From the NCBI GenBank assembly GCA_024704765.1, contig JAKMXF010000288.1:248001-312000 (forward strand): a stretch of DNA of 64,000 nt, written 5' to 3'. The notes beneath the pieces are model-generated. The model searched no databases and was not told the origin of the DNA. It worked only from the letters and a program-made list of their open reading frames with translations. The stretch is from Oopsacas minuta (taxonomy: Eukaryota; Porifera; Hexactinellida; Lyssacinosida; Leucopsacidae). Below are positions 8,059 to 17,982 of the stretch, piece by piece. Every line of letters starts with the position of its first letter. The first letter of the stretch is position 1. The position numbers were made by a program, and so were the translations under genes.

Positions 8059-10140
8059 ATGATTCGAACATTTGATGTCCGTATTAACGGTGTTACACTG
8101 CATATTAGAGTTTATTTGATTATTAGCTATATGGCTGTGGTTCATCCCATCCGATCCCATCACCATTTACAAACACTCACTCCCCAAGATTCTTTTGATC
8201 AAACGAATACCACAGTTGTTAATCTGATAATAGAAAATCAAGACAGTAGTAATTATCATAATTACAGATTAAAGAATACAGAATACACTGGAGTTAAGCT
8301 ATTACTCATCAACAGATTCGGATTATACTACGACGGTGATTTCAAGTTCAAAACTTTATTGTCATACACTATTGACGAATATGGTACTACATATTTCATC
8401 GCGATGTTCCTGGTTACCGTCGCGTGTCTTTGGAATGCGTATATGATACCGTTAAGATGGGCGTTTATCTATGGCACAATAATACCGAGTGGCAATTTTT
8501 CATCGAAAATTGAACGAATTCCGAATTCTGATATTTTCTATATCCTAGACTTGATCGCAGATACTATTTATATTTTTGATATTTTTCTAATTCAAAGTCA
8601 TAAACAATATATTTCAAAAGGTCAAGGTGTGAAAATGCGTGATATCAAGAATACAGTTTGCTATTATTTACATTCGAATGGGTTCTATTTGGATGTGATC
8701 TCCATATTTGTTCCTTGGTTACCAGAGCTGCAGTATTTCGCGACCAAACGATATCACCCTATTTTCCGGTTAACTCGATATCTGAAGTTCCATCGTTTCC
8801 ACCAGTTTTTAATGCTAATTCAACATAGATTACAATACGCACAAATGTTCCGTCAAATTCGTGTACTTTTCCAAATTCTAATAATAACACACACCTTGGG
8901 CTGTGTATTTTTCCTATATTACGTCACGCAAGGGCAGCGTACCGATGGAATTTTCGCTGGGTTTATAGCTGTTGAAACGCAGGATCTACATCCGTTAATA
9001 TTCTCGTTCTACTGGGGATTTGTTATTATAACAAATATACATAATCAAGCCAGACCTAGCAATGAAGGTCAGTATATTTTCATGATTATTTGCCACTTTA
9101 TTGGGTCATTACATATGGCGTATGTGTTTGCGGTTTTTGTGTCGTCTCTCAGGGTTGGAAATTGGCATCGGACCTCGTTTCGACTGAAAGCGCAGCGGGC
9201 AAGATGTGTTTTTACCCTGTTCAAAGGAAAGATTGAAGCAACGAAAATTCGCAAAACTGTAACAGACTATTACGAGTATGGACAGGAGAATCACGTTGAA
9301 TTACTCGAAAACGAAGTATTGAATTATTTCCCAAAGAAAATACGAACAAATTTGGCTGAAGAATGTTACCTCAAAATTCTCAAACGAGTTTATCTTTTCA
9401 AAAATTTGTCGCAGAGTTTTTTCCTGCGTTTACTGCAGAGTTTTGAAAATCGGATTTATTTACCGAATGAGCTTGTTTACAAGAAAGATGATATAGGAAA
9501 TGAATTGTTTATTATCACAAAAGGAAAAGTATATTTGATAGAAAGCGGAAGAAATATTGGAACATTAATACGAGGCCAATTGTTCGGTTACCACGAATTA
9601 TTCCCGCAAATGCCAAGTGAAAGATTCCGCAGCTGTAACGCGAAAACTGAAGGCTTCACTCATCTCCTCGTATTTCATAAACGGACGATTGATCGGATCC
9701 TTGACCAGTTTCCAAAAGACAGCATTGCCATTCATAAAACAGTACTAAATATGGACAAAGTTTTTAAAGGCGAAAGGATGAGAGCTTTTCCAAAATTTGG
9801 AATGGAATTGACTGTCACTGACAGAATTACCCATAAATTGATTAAAATATTCCGGAAGTTACACGCTATTAATAATATTTACATACAAATCAACACCAGA
9901 GATGAAAGTGTAAGTTCTGATAGCGAAACCGAAATTTATTCGCGAAAAATTCCTAATATTAATAATAAAACAAGACCGAATATAATTACAAAATACGTGG
10001 ATGATTGTGTTGTAAATGACGTCACTGAGAGGCCAGCTGCTAATATATTTAAGCGCCAAACGAGTGCGCAGCGTCAGATGTATTTATCACCTAATAGATG
10101 TTTGGAAACACTCAGAAATAATGTATTATCTCCAAAATAG
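8059..10140 (+). CDS. Cyclic-nucleotide-gated-type cation channel with altered pore
   Basis: About 693 residues from ATG 8059. The frame is open upstream to 7957, just after an acceptor-like 'aatcag', so a 5' exon may be missing. Seen in order: membrane segments (TYFIAMFLVTVACLWNAYM, the DTIYIFDIFLI segment, an S4-like RLTRYLKFHRFHQF, RVLFQILIITHTLGCVFFLYY), a pore helix FSFYWGFVIITN at 9001, and S6. A C-linker (KIRKTVTDYYEYGQENH, EVLNYFPKKIRTNLAEE) and a cyclic-nucleotide-binding fold (YKKDDIGNELFIITKGKVYL) follow. The linker and binding fold match CNG rather than HCN or EAG channels. The filter reads TNIHNQ where CNG channels have TTIGET, so both the Gly and the charged Glu are replaced. 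The phosphate cassette reads FGYHEL ... RFRSCN rather than FGE ... RRTA. Ion selectivity and ligand are therefore uncertain. Confidence 0.75.
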   Translation: MIRTFDVRINGVTLHIRVYLIISYMAVVHPIRSHHHLQTLTPQDSFDQTNTTVVNLIIENQDSSNYHNYRLKNTEYTGVKLLLINRFGLYYDGDFKFKTLLSYTIDEYGTTYFIAMFLVTVACLWNAYMIPLRWAFIYGTIIPSGNFSSKIERIPNSDIFYILDLIADTIYIFDIFLIQSHKQYISKGQGVKMRDIKNTVCYYLHSNGFYLDVISIFVPWLPELQYFATKRYHPIFRLTRYLKFHRFHQFLMLIQHRLQYAQMFRQIRVLFQILIITHTLGCVFFLYYVTQGQRTDGIFAGFIAVETQDLHPLIFSFYWGFVIITNIHNQARPSNEGQYIFMIICHFIGSLHMAYVFAVFVSSLRVGNWHRTSFRLKAQRARCVFTLFKGKIEATKIRKTVTDYYEYGQENHVELLENEVLNYFPKKIRTNLAEECYLKILKRVYLFKNLSQSFFLRLLQSFENRIYLPNELVYKKDDIGNELFIITKGKVYLIESGRNIGTLIRGQLFGYHELFPQMPSERFRSCNAKTEGFTHLLVFHKRTIDRILDQFPKDSIAIHKTVLNMDKVFKGERMRAFPKFGMELTVTDRITHKLIKIFRKLHAINNIYIQINTRDESVSSDSETEIYSRKIPNINNKTRPNIITKYVDDCVVNDVTERPAANIFKRQTSAQRQMYLSPNRCLETLRNNVLSPK

Positions 10141-10632
10141 CACCATATCTTATATTAATATATATTCGCACATATTTACACTGTATTCGTATTTATTATA
10201 TATATATATTCGCATTTTACCGATTCTACAGGAATTTGATTCATGGACAGGGATATGATTAATCATATTTTCACACCTTTGGGGGATATTTCAAAATTGT
10301 CCTAGTGATTAGCTTCCAGGGGTAAACAGGGACGGAGAATTCTATCCTGAAAGTTATTTATTAGAAGTTATTCTCTCAAAAATCGATAATAATAAGTTTT
10401 GTGAAAATTACGTCAGCAGTAATTTGATTTTTTTGATAGTTTCGGGTATGAATATTCGATTTATTTATCAAATCATATATATGTATATATATCAACAACA
10501 ACAAAAGGATAAATTGTATCTATCGCAGTTCACTACCATTGTGGCTGTTAGACATGCATAAGCAAAACACTATTAAAAGTACAAACACTAAAATTCAAAG
10601 GGACAAGAGACTGGTACACAGGGTGACTTGAT
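10141..10632. other. Intergenic, no gene seen
   Basis: Very A+T-rich spacer between the channel gene and the 3' end of the minus-strand coiled-coil gene. It contains TA-rich tracts near 10195-10215 and 10475-10495. I see no coding or RNA signal. Confidence 0.5.
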
Positions 10633-11819
10633 TCACGTTTTCAGTCTGTATTCTAATTCTTGTATTGCCTCCAGTCTATAGCAATAAGAAATGCATAAAA
10701 TCAGATATTAGAATTTAAATATTGACAACTCCAGTCACATCGAACACGGATAAATAGAAATATCCGCTCATATCAAAGTCTTAAATTCTACAAATATGGT
10801 CCCTTGAGCTTCGATATAACAGGAGTTAACTGTACAGATATTTCTTACCGTTTGGATGAATCTGATTCAATACCGCTAATCTTATTCATAAGATCTCTCA
10901 TTACTTGATTTTGTTCTCTATCTTTTGCTGCAGCTAGCAACCTAGATGTACAATTGGTATTAGTAAAGGTCGCTATAATTCTCCATAAGAAACTTTGCTC
11001 CAGGTTAGGCATTCAAATTGAAAACATTCCCAGTATTTTCAAAGTTTCTCTTGGTAAGACATGAAACTCCTGAATAATCTAGAGACCTGAGAGGTTTGGC
11101 AATATACTTACATTGGTGACAGTCTTTGTGATACAGAATTTAGTGATTTAACGAAAGGTTCTAAGGAAGATACGATAGTAGATAATTGTGTATTTTCATT
11201 TTGTAGTCTGTCTAGCTCTTGAAGATGACCTAATTAAAGTTGGGTAAGGCTACAACGAATTCAAATTTGGTACAAATTAATATGTTTACTCACCATAGAA
11301 TATTTCACGTTCATATGTTACTTTTGTAACAGTTTCTTCCCAATCCTAAAATATAGAATTATATTTGGTGTGAATCAAGGATTGTTCGAAGGGTATTGTA
11401 AGGTCAGGCATCTCCTAAAGTGCTCACAACATTCAAATGAGCTCAGGTCTCCCGATTTAAACTATCCTTGATCAACCCGGCTATATCTATATAGCCTGAC
11501 TGTGCAGGAAATGAATATTATTCATTTTGAAAATAGAAAATTCGAGTTTTACCGTGAATACATAATTAGTGCTACCAAAAGGTGTAACCAAATAATCTGG
11601 GCCTTTATAAGGAACATAATCCTCCCAGTTCTCCAACAGGTAATAGTAAACACACTTAAATACAGTGTACGCTGAATATAAGCACCATCATAAGGAAATC
11701 GGTTCTCATCTATTTCTGTATATTTATACCGGTTATAAGAATATGTATTGTTACTCCTAAGGATGTTCTTATAACTGGTATCCACTGTATGTATTACAAT
11801 ATTTTACAACCTGTATCAT
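10633..11819 (-). CDS. Unidentified small coiled-coil protein (6 exons)
   Basis: Not recognised. Exons on the minus strand are 11811-11819, 11553-11630, 11294-11345, 11112-11229, 10849-10941 and 10633-10675. All junctions have GT and AG and join in one phase to 130 residues ending LEYRLKT. Seen: an N-terminal globular stretch rich in Tyr/Trp/Pro (NWEDYVPYKGPDYLVTPFG), then a heptad-like helical region (LQELDRLQNENTQLSTIVSSL, DREQNQVMRDLMNKI, LEAIQELEYRL) suggesting a coiled coil. The first exon codes only three residues and is the least certain. Its ATG is 45 bp from the CHK2 ATG on the other strand, so the two probably share a promoter. Intron 1 contains a family B element. Confidence 0.6.
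10722..10832 (+). repeat. Family A MITE, partly deleted
   Basis: Copy starting TGACAACTCCAGTCACATCG and ending GATATAACAGGAGTTAACTG. It lies in the last intron of the coiled-coil gene, ending about 15 bp from a splice donor. Confidence 0.6.
11663..11787 (-). repeat. Family B pogo-like MITE
   Basis: Copy bounded by CAGTGTACGCTG and TATCCACTG with TA flanks. It carries the family B core ACCGGTTATAAGAA and the GGTGCTTATATTC segment in reverse. It fills most of intron 1 of the coiled-coil gene. Confidence 0.7.
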
Positions 11820-11864
11820 CAATTGATTAGCTCTAATCAGCTGATTTTGTGTAATTAGATTAGC

Positions 11865-13319
11865 ATGGCAGAGACTTTAGATGTCACACAACTAACCGGA
11901 GGATCTCAGTTAGAAGAGACAGTATATCAAGATTGTAATGCTGATTTCCAGGGACAGGTCTGGGGGTGTTTATTCCCGTTAAGTGAACCTTTTGACCTCA
12001 TTGAACTGATTGAGGATAATTATTCGTTTGGGAGAGATGATGCGTGTTCTATTATTTTCAGTGAAAAACCTGATAGAATTGCTATACCGAATTACGGTGC
12101 TTTGAGTAAAAAACACTTTGAAATTTACCGATATTATCCTGACGGAAATAACTCTAATAACTACCTCACATACTTGACTGATAAATCAAGTAATGGGACA
12201 TTTGTTGACGGTATTAAAATCGGGAAAAATAAATCTCAAATTCTTAAGAATCATTCAACTATATCACTCAGTATGAAGAAGAACAAGTCTTATTTGTTTT
12301 ACGATAAAACTGAAAGTTTGAAAAGTGATATCCCTAATTTACCGATTGAGTTGACTTCCAAATACGCTCTCACGATTATTCTAGGCCGCGGCGCGTGTGG
12401 AGAAGTACGTCTCGCTTTCAGAATAGTCTCTGGCGAGCGGTTTGCAGTGAAAATAATAGAAATTAAACGTTTCCAGAGGGATAATTCTGCGATGAAGTCT
12501 GCTCTTGCCGAACTGAAAATTTTACAAAAACTTAACCATCCTGGAATTATTCAAATTTACGATTGTTTTCAAACGGAAACACATTTCTTTATAATTTTAG
12601 AATTTTTAGCTGGCGGAGAGCTCTTCGATAAAATCGTGAGATTAGGAAAATTCAGTGAAAACGAAGCAAAATTCACGTTTTACCAAATCCTCCTATCAAT
12701 GAGCTATTTACATTCACAAGGCATTACTCATAGAGATTTGAAACCGGAAAATATTTTATTATTATCAGAAGAGAAAGACTCGATAGTTAAAATCACAGAT
12801 TTCGGTTTGAGTCGTGTTGTTGGGGAGGGTAGTCTCATGAAGACACTCTGCGGTACACCTTCGTACTTAGCCCCTGAGGTTATCCTAAGCGCAGAGGTCA
12901 AAGGCTACGGTCCCAAATGCGATTGCTGGAGCCTCGGTGTGATACTTTTTATCATTCTAGCGGGATACCCCCCGTTCTCAACAGAAATCAAAGAACATAC
13001 CCTAACAGACCAAATTACGAGGGGGCTGTACTCATTTCCAAAGGAACAATGGTCACAAGTCTCCCCAGAAGCTATTGACATGATAAAATCTCTTCTAATA
13101 GTAAATCCGGATAATAGAATTTCAATAAAAGACTCATTAAGACATCCATGGTTAAATGATGAGAAAGTTAAAGAAAAGATTAGAAATATTATCGGTAAAG
13201 AATATATTTTTGATGATTTAGAAGCTTTGCCAAACGATCGGAAGCGAGGGGCAATTACAGAAAATTTTCCTGTGAAAAAGGTAAATATTGGTAGAGATGA
13301 ATCATTGATGGATATTTAG
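11865..13319 (+). CDS. CHEK2: Checkpoint kinase 2 (FHA + Ser/Thr kinase)
   Basis: Single exon, 484 residues from ATG 11865. It transmits DNA-damage signals from ATM-type kinases. Seen: a short N-terminus with one TQ and one SQ site, fewer than the SQ/TQ cluster of vertebrate CHK2. An FHA domain at about 30-150 has the motif SFGRDDAC and the Asn-Gly turn SSNGTFVDG. The kinase domain at about 165-430 is complete: glycine loop LGRGACGEV, AVKIIE, HRDLKPEN, DFGLSRVVGEG, activation segment LMKTLCGTPSYLAPEV, and DCWSLGV. A basic tail (NDRKRG, PVKKV) could be a nuclear signal. FHA plus this activation loop separates it from DCAMKL or CHK1. Its stop codon overlaps the predicted stop of the minus-strand gene. 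Confidence 0.92.
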   Translation: MAETLDVTQLTGGSQLEETVYQDCNADFQGQVWGCLFPLSEPFDLIELIEDNYSFGRDDACSIIFSEKPDRIAIPNYGALSKKHFEIYRYYPDGNNSNNYLTYLTDKSSNGTFVDGIKIGKNKSQILKNHSTISLSMKKNKSYLFYDKTESLKSDIPNLPIELTSKYALTIILGRGACGEVRLAFRIVSGERFAVKIIEIKRFQRDNSAMKSALAELKILQKLNHPGIIQIYDCFQTETHFFIILEFLAGGELFDKIVRLGKFSENEAKFTFYQILLSMSYLHSQGITHRDLKPENILLLSEEKDSIVKITDFGLSRVVGEGSLMKTLCGTPSYLAPEVILSAEVKGYGPKCDCWSLGVILFIILAGYPPFSTEIKEHTLTDQITRGLYSFPKEQWSQVSPEAIDMIKSLLIVNPDNRISIKDSLRHPWLNDEKVKEKIRNIIGKEYIFDDLEALPNDRKRGAITENFPVKKVNIGRDESLMDI

Positions 13320-15855
13320 ATTTTAGGAATTTGTATTATTGGCTAGTTTGAGTAAATTTATGTATATTTCAGTTCCTATTTACCTTTTCAAATGATGCTT
13401 TATTTGATTGTAGTATTTTTATCTGTTCTTGGATTACTATACCTTCATTCTTGCTATCTTCTTCTATTGATTGGGCCTGTGGAGTATATGAGGTAATTCT
13501 GAGATTATTAGGTATTTATTCAACCAAAGAAATGGTCTGTCTGACGCTCGGGTGGGTGGAATTATGCATACTTGCCAAATATCTCGGGGAGTTTATGACA
13601 TATACAGGGAAATATTCCCGAAAATTTCTGGGGGGTTTCTCAAATAATAGACTGGAATTGCTATTTGTGTATGTAATACTTAGAAATAAAAATTTGGGGA
13701 TAATCATTAATTTGTTTTAAAGACTGTTTCTGTCCAACAACCCACAACGACAAACAGAGGTAAGGGTGTTTGGAGGCTCAGAAAATCACGCCCAATTTTC
13801 TGATCGATTCTTCGTCGTTTTACGAATCAAACTTTCATCTAAGAATATGCAATAATTATTTTCTTACCAAGGATTCGTTAGGCTGACATTTCCTCTTAGT
13901 TAGATCGCCGTGTAATTCCTGTACTGTATCCTTCAAATGCATTAAGCGAGTGTTGATAGCCTAAAGACAGAATTATCATTGTTCAATACTCACTTAGGTC
14001 GAACTGGCTGAATACAGCCGACCCCCGTTATATCTAAGCTCAAGGGACCGTGATTATTACTTCAGTATAATCGATATGTTACGTTGACAGTTTGTGACAT
14101 ATTTGTACAATTTTAGACTTCGGTATATCCGTGTTAGACATAACGGGAGCTTTCTGTATATCGCAATGCCCGCCTATATCGAATTCTGAAATTCTACAAA
14201 TATGGTCTCAAACTGTCAAAGTAACATATTTTGATCAGTGATATCAAAATAATAATCACGAACCCTTGAGCTTCGATTTACTTAACGGCAGTTAGCTGTA
14301 TGCTATTTACTGTAGCACAACTTCTAATAATTCCGATAAAAATCAATTTCAAATTCTATTCCAAGAACTTCTCAGCTTATAAACTATTCTACCCGCGTCT
14401 TTAGCTCAACGATAATTACGCGATTTATAGGAATACTTTTGAAAGGTTTTATCTCGAGAATTATACGTTGAATTTGATAAAGAATATTTCCAGTAAAATA
14501 TAAATGAGATAGTTCATTCACGTGCAGTTCAGTAAAACTACTAATTTAGTCATTCAATTCAACATTCCATATTGTTATCAAATGTTCACATGATTTTACA
14601 GTCACGATAGCTAATTACAAGGCTCGTGAAAGGTGTCAAAATGGCCTGGTCCCGAAGTGACACTATTTGCGGGGTCACAACTCTTTTCCATTCGATAATT
14701 TATTCACCCTTTAAGTACCTTGTCTCAGGTGTCAAGTTTAATCACATTCCCTCGGATATAAAGAAATTGATTCGTAGAATTAAATACTGAATATCACTTC
14801 CATGAATCATTGACTATACTATTACTTTCTGTGCGTCTAGAATGATTTTGAGCTCGTACTTCGCGTCTTTTGTCATACCTCGTTAATACGGACACGATAA
14901 GTACGGATTTCTGGATAAGACGAACAGACAGTTACACAAAATCAGCTCCCACTATTGTTATTCAATTGGTATTACTCCGGTTAATACAAACTCTTGATAA
15001 TGCGAACACATTTGACCGTCCGTTAGTGTTTATATTAACGAAGTTCCATTGTCTATTTGAATTTTGCGGGACTCGGGTATTTCGCCTCCATTTGGATAGA
15101 AAATTTATTTGATAACTTACACGAATCTTCTCTGCATACGTGATCAACTCCTGCCTCGGCACTATATCTGGCAGACTGGATACATTGTTGCTATTAACAC
15201 TGTTATAGTTAGAGTATGTTACTCTGCTTTCACTAGTGCCTAGATTAGTAGCATATGCATATACTCCGGATGTAGGAGAGGTTGAATGAGGGAATAGAGA
15301 GGTGTTGATTAATGTCTGCTGGGTTGAATGTGGAGGCCAGTTTGATTGTAAGGTTGTGCTGTCTAAACTGTGAAAAATGGTATTTAACCTATCCAACTTG
15401 TTGTTTCAGCTCCACCGCCCGCATCATGTCAATACCATTTTATCAATGAAATTCAACTACACAATATATTTACTAACTAACAGGTGATTAGTAATGATTC
15501 TATCTACACAGATCTCCTTTGATACGGTTAATTAACATCAGCAGGTCCTCTCTAATTGTCCATTTCGGACCTCACTGTCCACTGGTAGACAATTAGAGAG
15601 GACCAACTGATGTTTAGAAGTAGAGTCATTGGAATACTTCCATGAATTGGACACTGTATTATGATAACATCATCAAATAATGAGATATGAGATGCCGCCC
15701 GCCCGTATGCTTAGATGTACATTATGTGAGCTGAAACAAATTTCTCATTAACAGGAGGGGAGTTATCTTACCAAATATTCTTTATTTCTGATTGTGTTTC
15801 TGCATCACACATATGATATTCATAGCCATACTCTCTCAGTACTGCGCTGATACAT
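13316..15855 (-). CDS. Unidentified protein with C-terminal coiled coil (at least 5 exons)
   Basis: Not recognised. Minus-strand exons 15772-15855, 15121-15367, 13868-13960, 13384-13476 and 13316-13342 join in phase to about 181 residues; the 5' end and start codon are not resolved. Seen: a helical N-terminal piece (ISAVLREYGYEYHMCDAETQ), a Ser/Thr/Asn-rich linker, then ELITYAEKIR and a helical region (INTRLMHLKDTVQELHGDL, VIQEQIKILQSNKASFEK) likely to form a coiled coil. ELITYAEKI recalls the MED4 hinge but the rest does not fit, so I do not name it. The intron 13961-15120 contains family A, C and D elements. The last exon codes nine codons and its stop overlaps the CHK2 stop; that exon is the least certain. 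Confidence 0.5.
14014..14156 (-). repeat. Family A MITE, reverse orientation
   Basis: Starts CAGCCGACCCCCGTTATATC and ends GACATAACGGGAGCTTTCTG. It lies immediately before a second family A copy in the opposite orientation, inside the long intron of the minus-strand coiled-coil gene. Confidence 0.65.
14161..14298 (+). repeat. Family A MITE, 5' end altered
   Basis: Carries the family A interior (CTACAAATATGGTCTCAAAC, then CACGAACCCTTGAGCTTCGA) and ends GGCAGTTAGCTG. With the copy at 14014-14156 it makes a head-to-head pair. Confidence 0.6.
14877..15056 (+). repeat. Family D pogo-like element
   Basis: Left end ACCTCGTTAATACGGACACG, right end TTAACGAAGTTCCATTG. Family D is otherwise seen at 37034-37134 and 49617-49701. 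The copy ends about 65 bp from a splice donor of the minus-strand gene. Confidence 0.5.
15544..15604. repeat. Perfect 17-bp inverted repeat (hairpin)
   Basis: Arms 15544-15560 (GGTCCTCTCTAATTGTC) and 15588-15604 are exact reverse complements separated by 27 nt. It lies in an intron of the minus-strand coiled-coil gene. It may be a tiny palindromic transposon relic; no second copy was noticed in the window. Confidence 0.6.
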
Positions 15856-16143
15856 CTAATTGCATATAGGAATAATTATCGCATAATTATTACGAATTAT
15901 CTTCAAGCCCAGGGCAGTCGCTTGAGGGGGCCGGGGTTCGAAGCAGACCTCCCTGATGGTGTTATAGGACATGACATATGTTAGTAGAAATTCTTTAGCA
16001 TGTGTATTATATTCATAATTACCAACTCCTGATAACCCGTGATTCTAAAATTCTTACCTGGAATTCCTGTATGTATATTACAATTTTAACACCAAAAATG
16101 TTAATATTAGAAGTAAACAAACAAACAAACAAACAAACAACAA

Positions 16144-17586
16144 ATGAATTCATTCCCGGATCTAGCATCAAGATGGTATCACTCAAATACAGTAATGGCA
16201 ATAAGGAAGGTAGCAGTAGGTGACAATCATTGTGCAATATTCTGTAAGGGTACAAATTGCAAATATGAGGACCCCAACTTTTGGCGTCCCGACCAAATGG
16301 CCCTTCAGGGGTCGTTTTCTCATTGGGTAACCGATGACGTCATGGCTATGTCACGACCTACAACACGCTTAATACGAGAATACGATTTTATTGGACAATT
16401 GATTGGACATGGTATTCGGTCTATTTTTTGTGTACAAAAACCGGGTGAACATTCTCATTGCGGACGTAATTTAGAGCCAAGCGGGTTTTCTTACAACCCC
16501 CAGGAGGTCATGGACGCTGGATTGTATTTTTATAACTTCGGCTGGGACGATTTTGGGGTGCCCTCAATGCCAATGGTGCTTGACATGGTACGTGTTGTGG
16601 ACTTTGCTATTTCTCGTGGGAAAGTTGCTATACATTGTCATGCTGGCTTAGGACGTACGGGGGTGTTAATAGCTTGCTATATTGTGTATTCAAGACGGCT
16701 AGATGGAGAAAGAGCTATCGAAGTTGTGAGGACGAAACGACCCGGAGCTCTGCAGACTGCCAAACAAGTTGAACTGGTTTTGAATTATAAACAATATATG
16801 TCTAAGCTATGGAGAGTATTCGCTTTTTGTGAAGAAGAACGATTCAGTTTATGCGAATATTTAGCGAACCAAGGCGAACTATTGCATGGGATCGATTGGA
16901 AAAAGCACAAATATATACCGAAAATCGTAAAATTTCTTTGTGAATTATTGAATAAAGAATTTGAAAACTTCGCAACCAATTCAGACAAAAGGAATTTCAA
17001 CCCAAAACATTCAAATATTCTCTCAAAATCACTACAAATTAATTCAAAGGAATTATTATTATTTGAGGGAGAATTCAATAAAACGCTAGATTGGGGAATA
17101 ATTGGGGAATTGGATAGCACGACTGTATGGGGGCTTCTACTCGACTGGTTTTACAATCTCAAATACCCAATATTATCGCAGATTGAGGTTCTGTCAATTC
17201 AAAGAATTTTGGCCGGCAAGGAAGGAAAGCCATGGGAAGGTCTGAAAAATGAAAATGCCTTTAATTTGCTTGACTACCTTACACATTTTATTTCTACAAT
17301 TCAAGATAATACTGATCGCGAGCATTTTATCAGTGATATTTCGCGAGTTTTAGTCACAGTCAAAGGTTCTGTCAACGATATTCAACCGCCAATGCCCTTA
17401 GCAACGATTCCGCACCCAAAAATGCAATCTATTCTACCTTTATGCTCAGCTAATAGAGACATAAAGGCGTTAACACCTCGCAGTATGCCAAAAATGGAAC
17501 ATTATTCTGAAGAAATGAAAACACAGATTATCACAGATTCTTTCAATTCTTATTTAACAAATAATAACGTTAACAACACTGACTAA
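16144..17586 (+). CDS. PTPDC1: Protein tyrosine phosphatase domain-containing 1
   Basis: Single exon, 480 residues from ATG 16144, just after a short (CAAA)n run. It is a dual-specificity type phosphatase related to CDC14; the vertebrate protein has been linked to cilia and the centrosome. Seen: the family-specific N-terminal block (FCKGTNCKYEDPNFW, HWVTDDVMAMSRPT), PGEHSHCG, FYNFGWDDFGVPS supplying the general-acid Asp, and an intact P-loop HCHAGLGRTGV with catalytic Cys at about 165 and Arg at about 171. KRPGALQT follows, equivalent to KRPNSIQT in PTPDC1. The C-terminal 230 residues are helical and Asn-rich with no named domain. The closest alternative, CDC14, lacks the N-terminal Cys/Trp block. 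Confidence 0.88.
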   Translation: MNSFPDLASRWYHSNTVMAIRKVAVGDNHCAIFCKGTNCKYEDPNFWRPDQMALQGSFSHWVTDDVMAMSRPTTRLIREYDFIGQLIGHGIRSIFCVQKPGEHSHCGRNLEPSGFSYNPQEVMDAGLYFYNFGWDDFGVPSMPMVLDMVRVVDFAISRGKVAIHCHAGLGRTGVLIACYIVYSRRLDGERAIEVVRTKRPGALQTAKQVELVLNYKQYMSKLWRVFAFCEEERFSLCEYLANQGELLHGIDWKKHKYIPKIVKFLCELLNKEFENFATNSDKRNFNPKHSNILSKSLQINSKELLLFEGEFNKTLDWGIIGELDSTTVWGLLLDWFYNLKYPILSQIEVLSIQRILAGKEGKPWEGLKNENAFNLLDYLTHFISTIQDNTDREHFISDISRVLVTVKGSVNDIQPPMPLATIPHPKMQSILPLCSANRDIKALTPRSMPKMEHYSEEMKTQIITDSFNSYLTNNNVNNTD

Positions 17587-17982
17587 CTGTGTGTATTTAT
17601 GTACTGTATGCTTTTAACTCATCACTTATCTAACCTTTTACCTCTGTTGCTATTGCATGTGACATATTGGCCCGTTTTTAACACCAAAATCATACTTAAC
17701 AAACCATTTTTGGGAATGCCAGTGTATCACAATTTGTCGGAGGGGCATATCCTATATCCTACGTCCCGATAACAAGCATAATATCTCGTTAAGTACAACA
17801 TTCTGTCTCGTATTTGTTCACTCGAATTACGCTGGGTTTTCTATGATATATATTTGGAATATCTTACCTCTATGGATCGTAATTAAAAGCCCTCTCCCCC
17901 GATTTAATCGATATTAACTCACTCTCTAAATTCTCCTGTTAGATCTCTTGAAGTCTACAGAATATACTTTCATTAATCGATC
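17587..17982. other. Convergent spacer, no gene seen
   Basis: Spacer between the 3' ends of PTPDC1 and RNF207. It is A+T-rich with an ATA/ATT run near 17988-18003. No repeat copy was recognised. Confidence 0.5.

Noticed and set aside
13451-13720. Plus-strand 89-codon frame after CHK2
   Set aside because: It begins inside an exon of the minus-strand gene, has no domain or splice partner, and its composition is not protein-like.
14870-15112. Plus-strand 80-codon frame
   Set aside because: It lies across a family D element in an intron of the minus-strand gene.
15910-15960. Possible tRNA B-box (GGTTCGAA)
   Set aside because: No A-box at the right distance and no cloverleaf pairing could be drawn.
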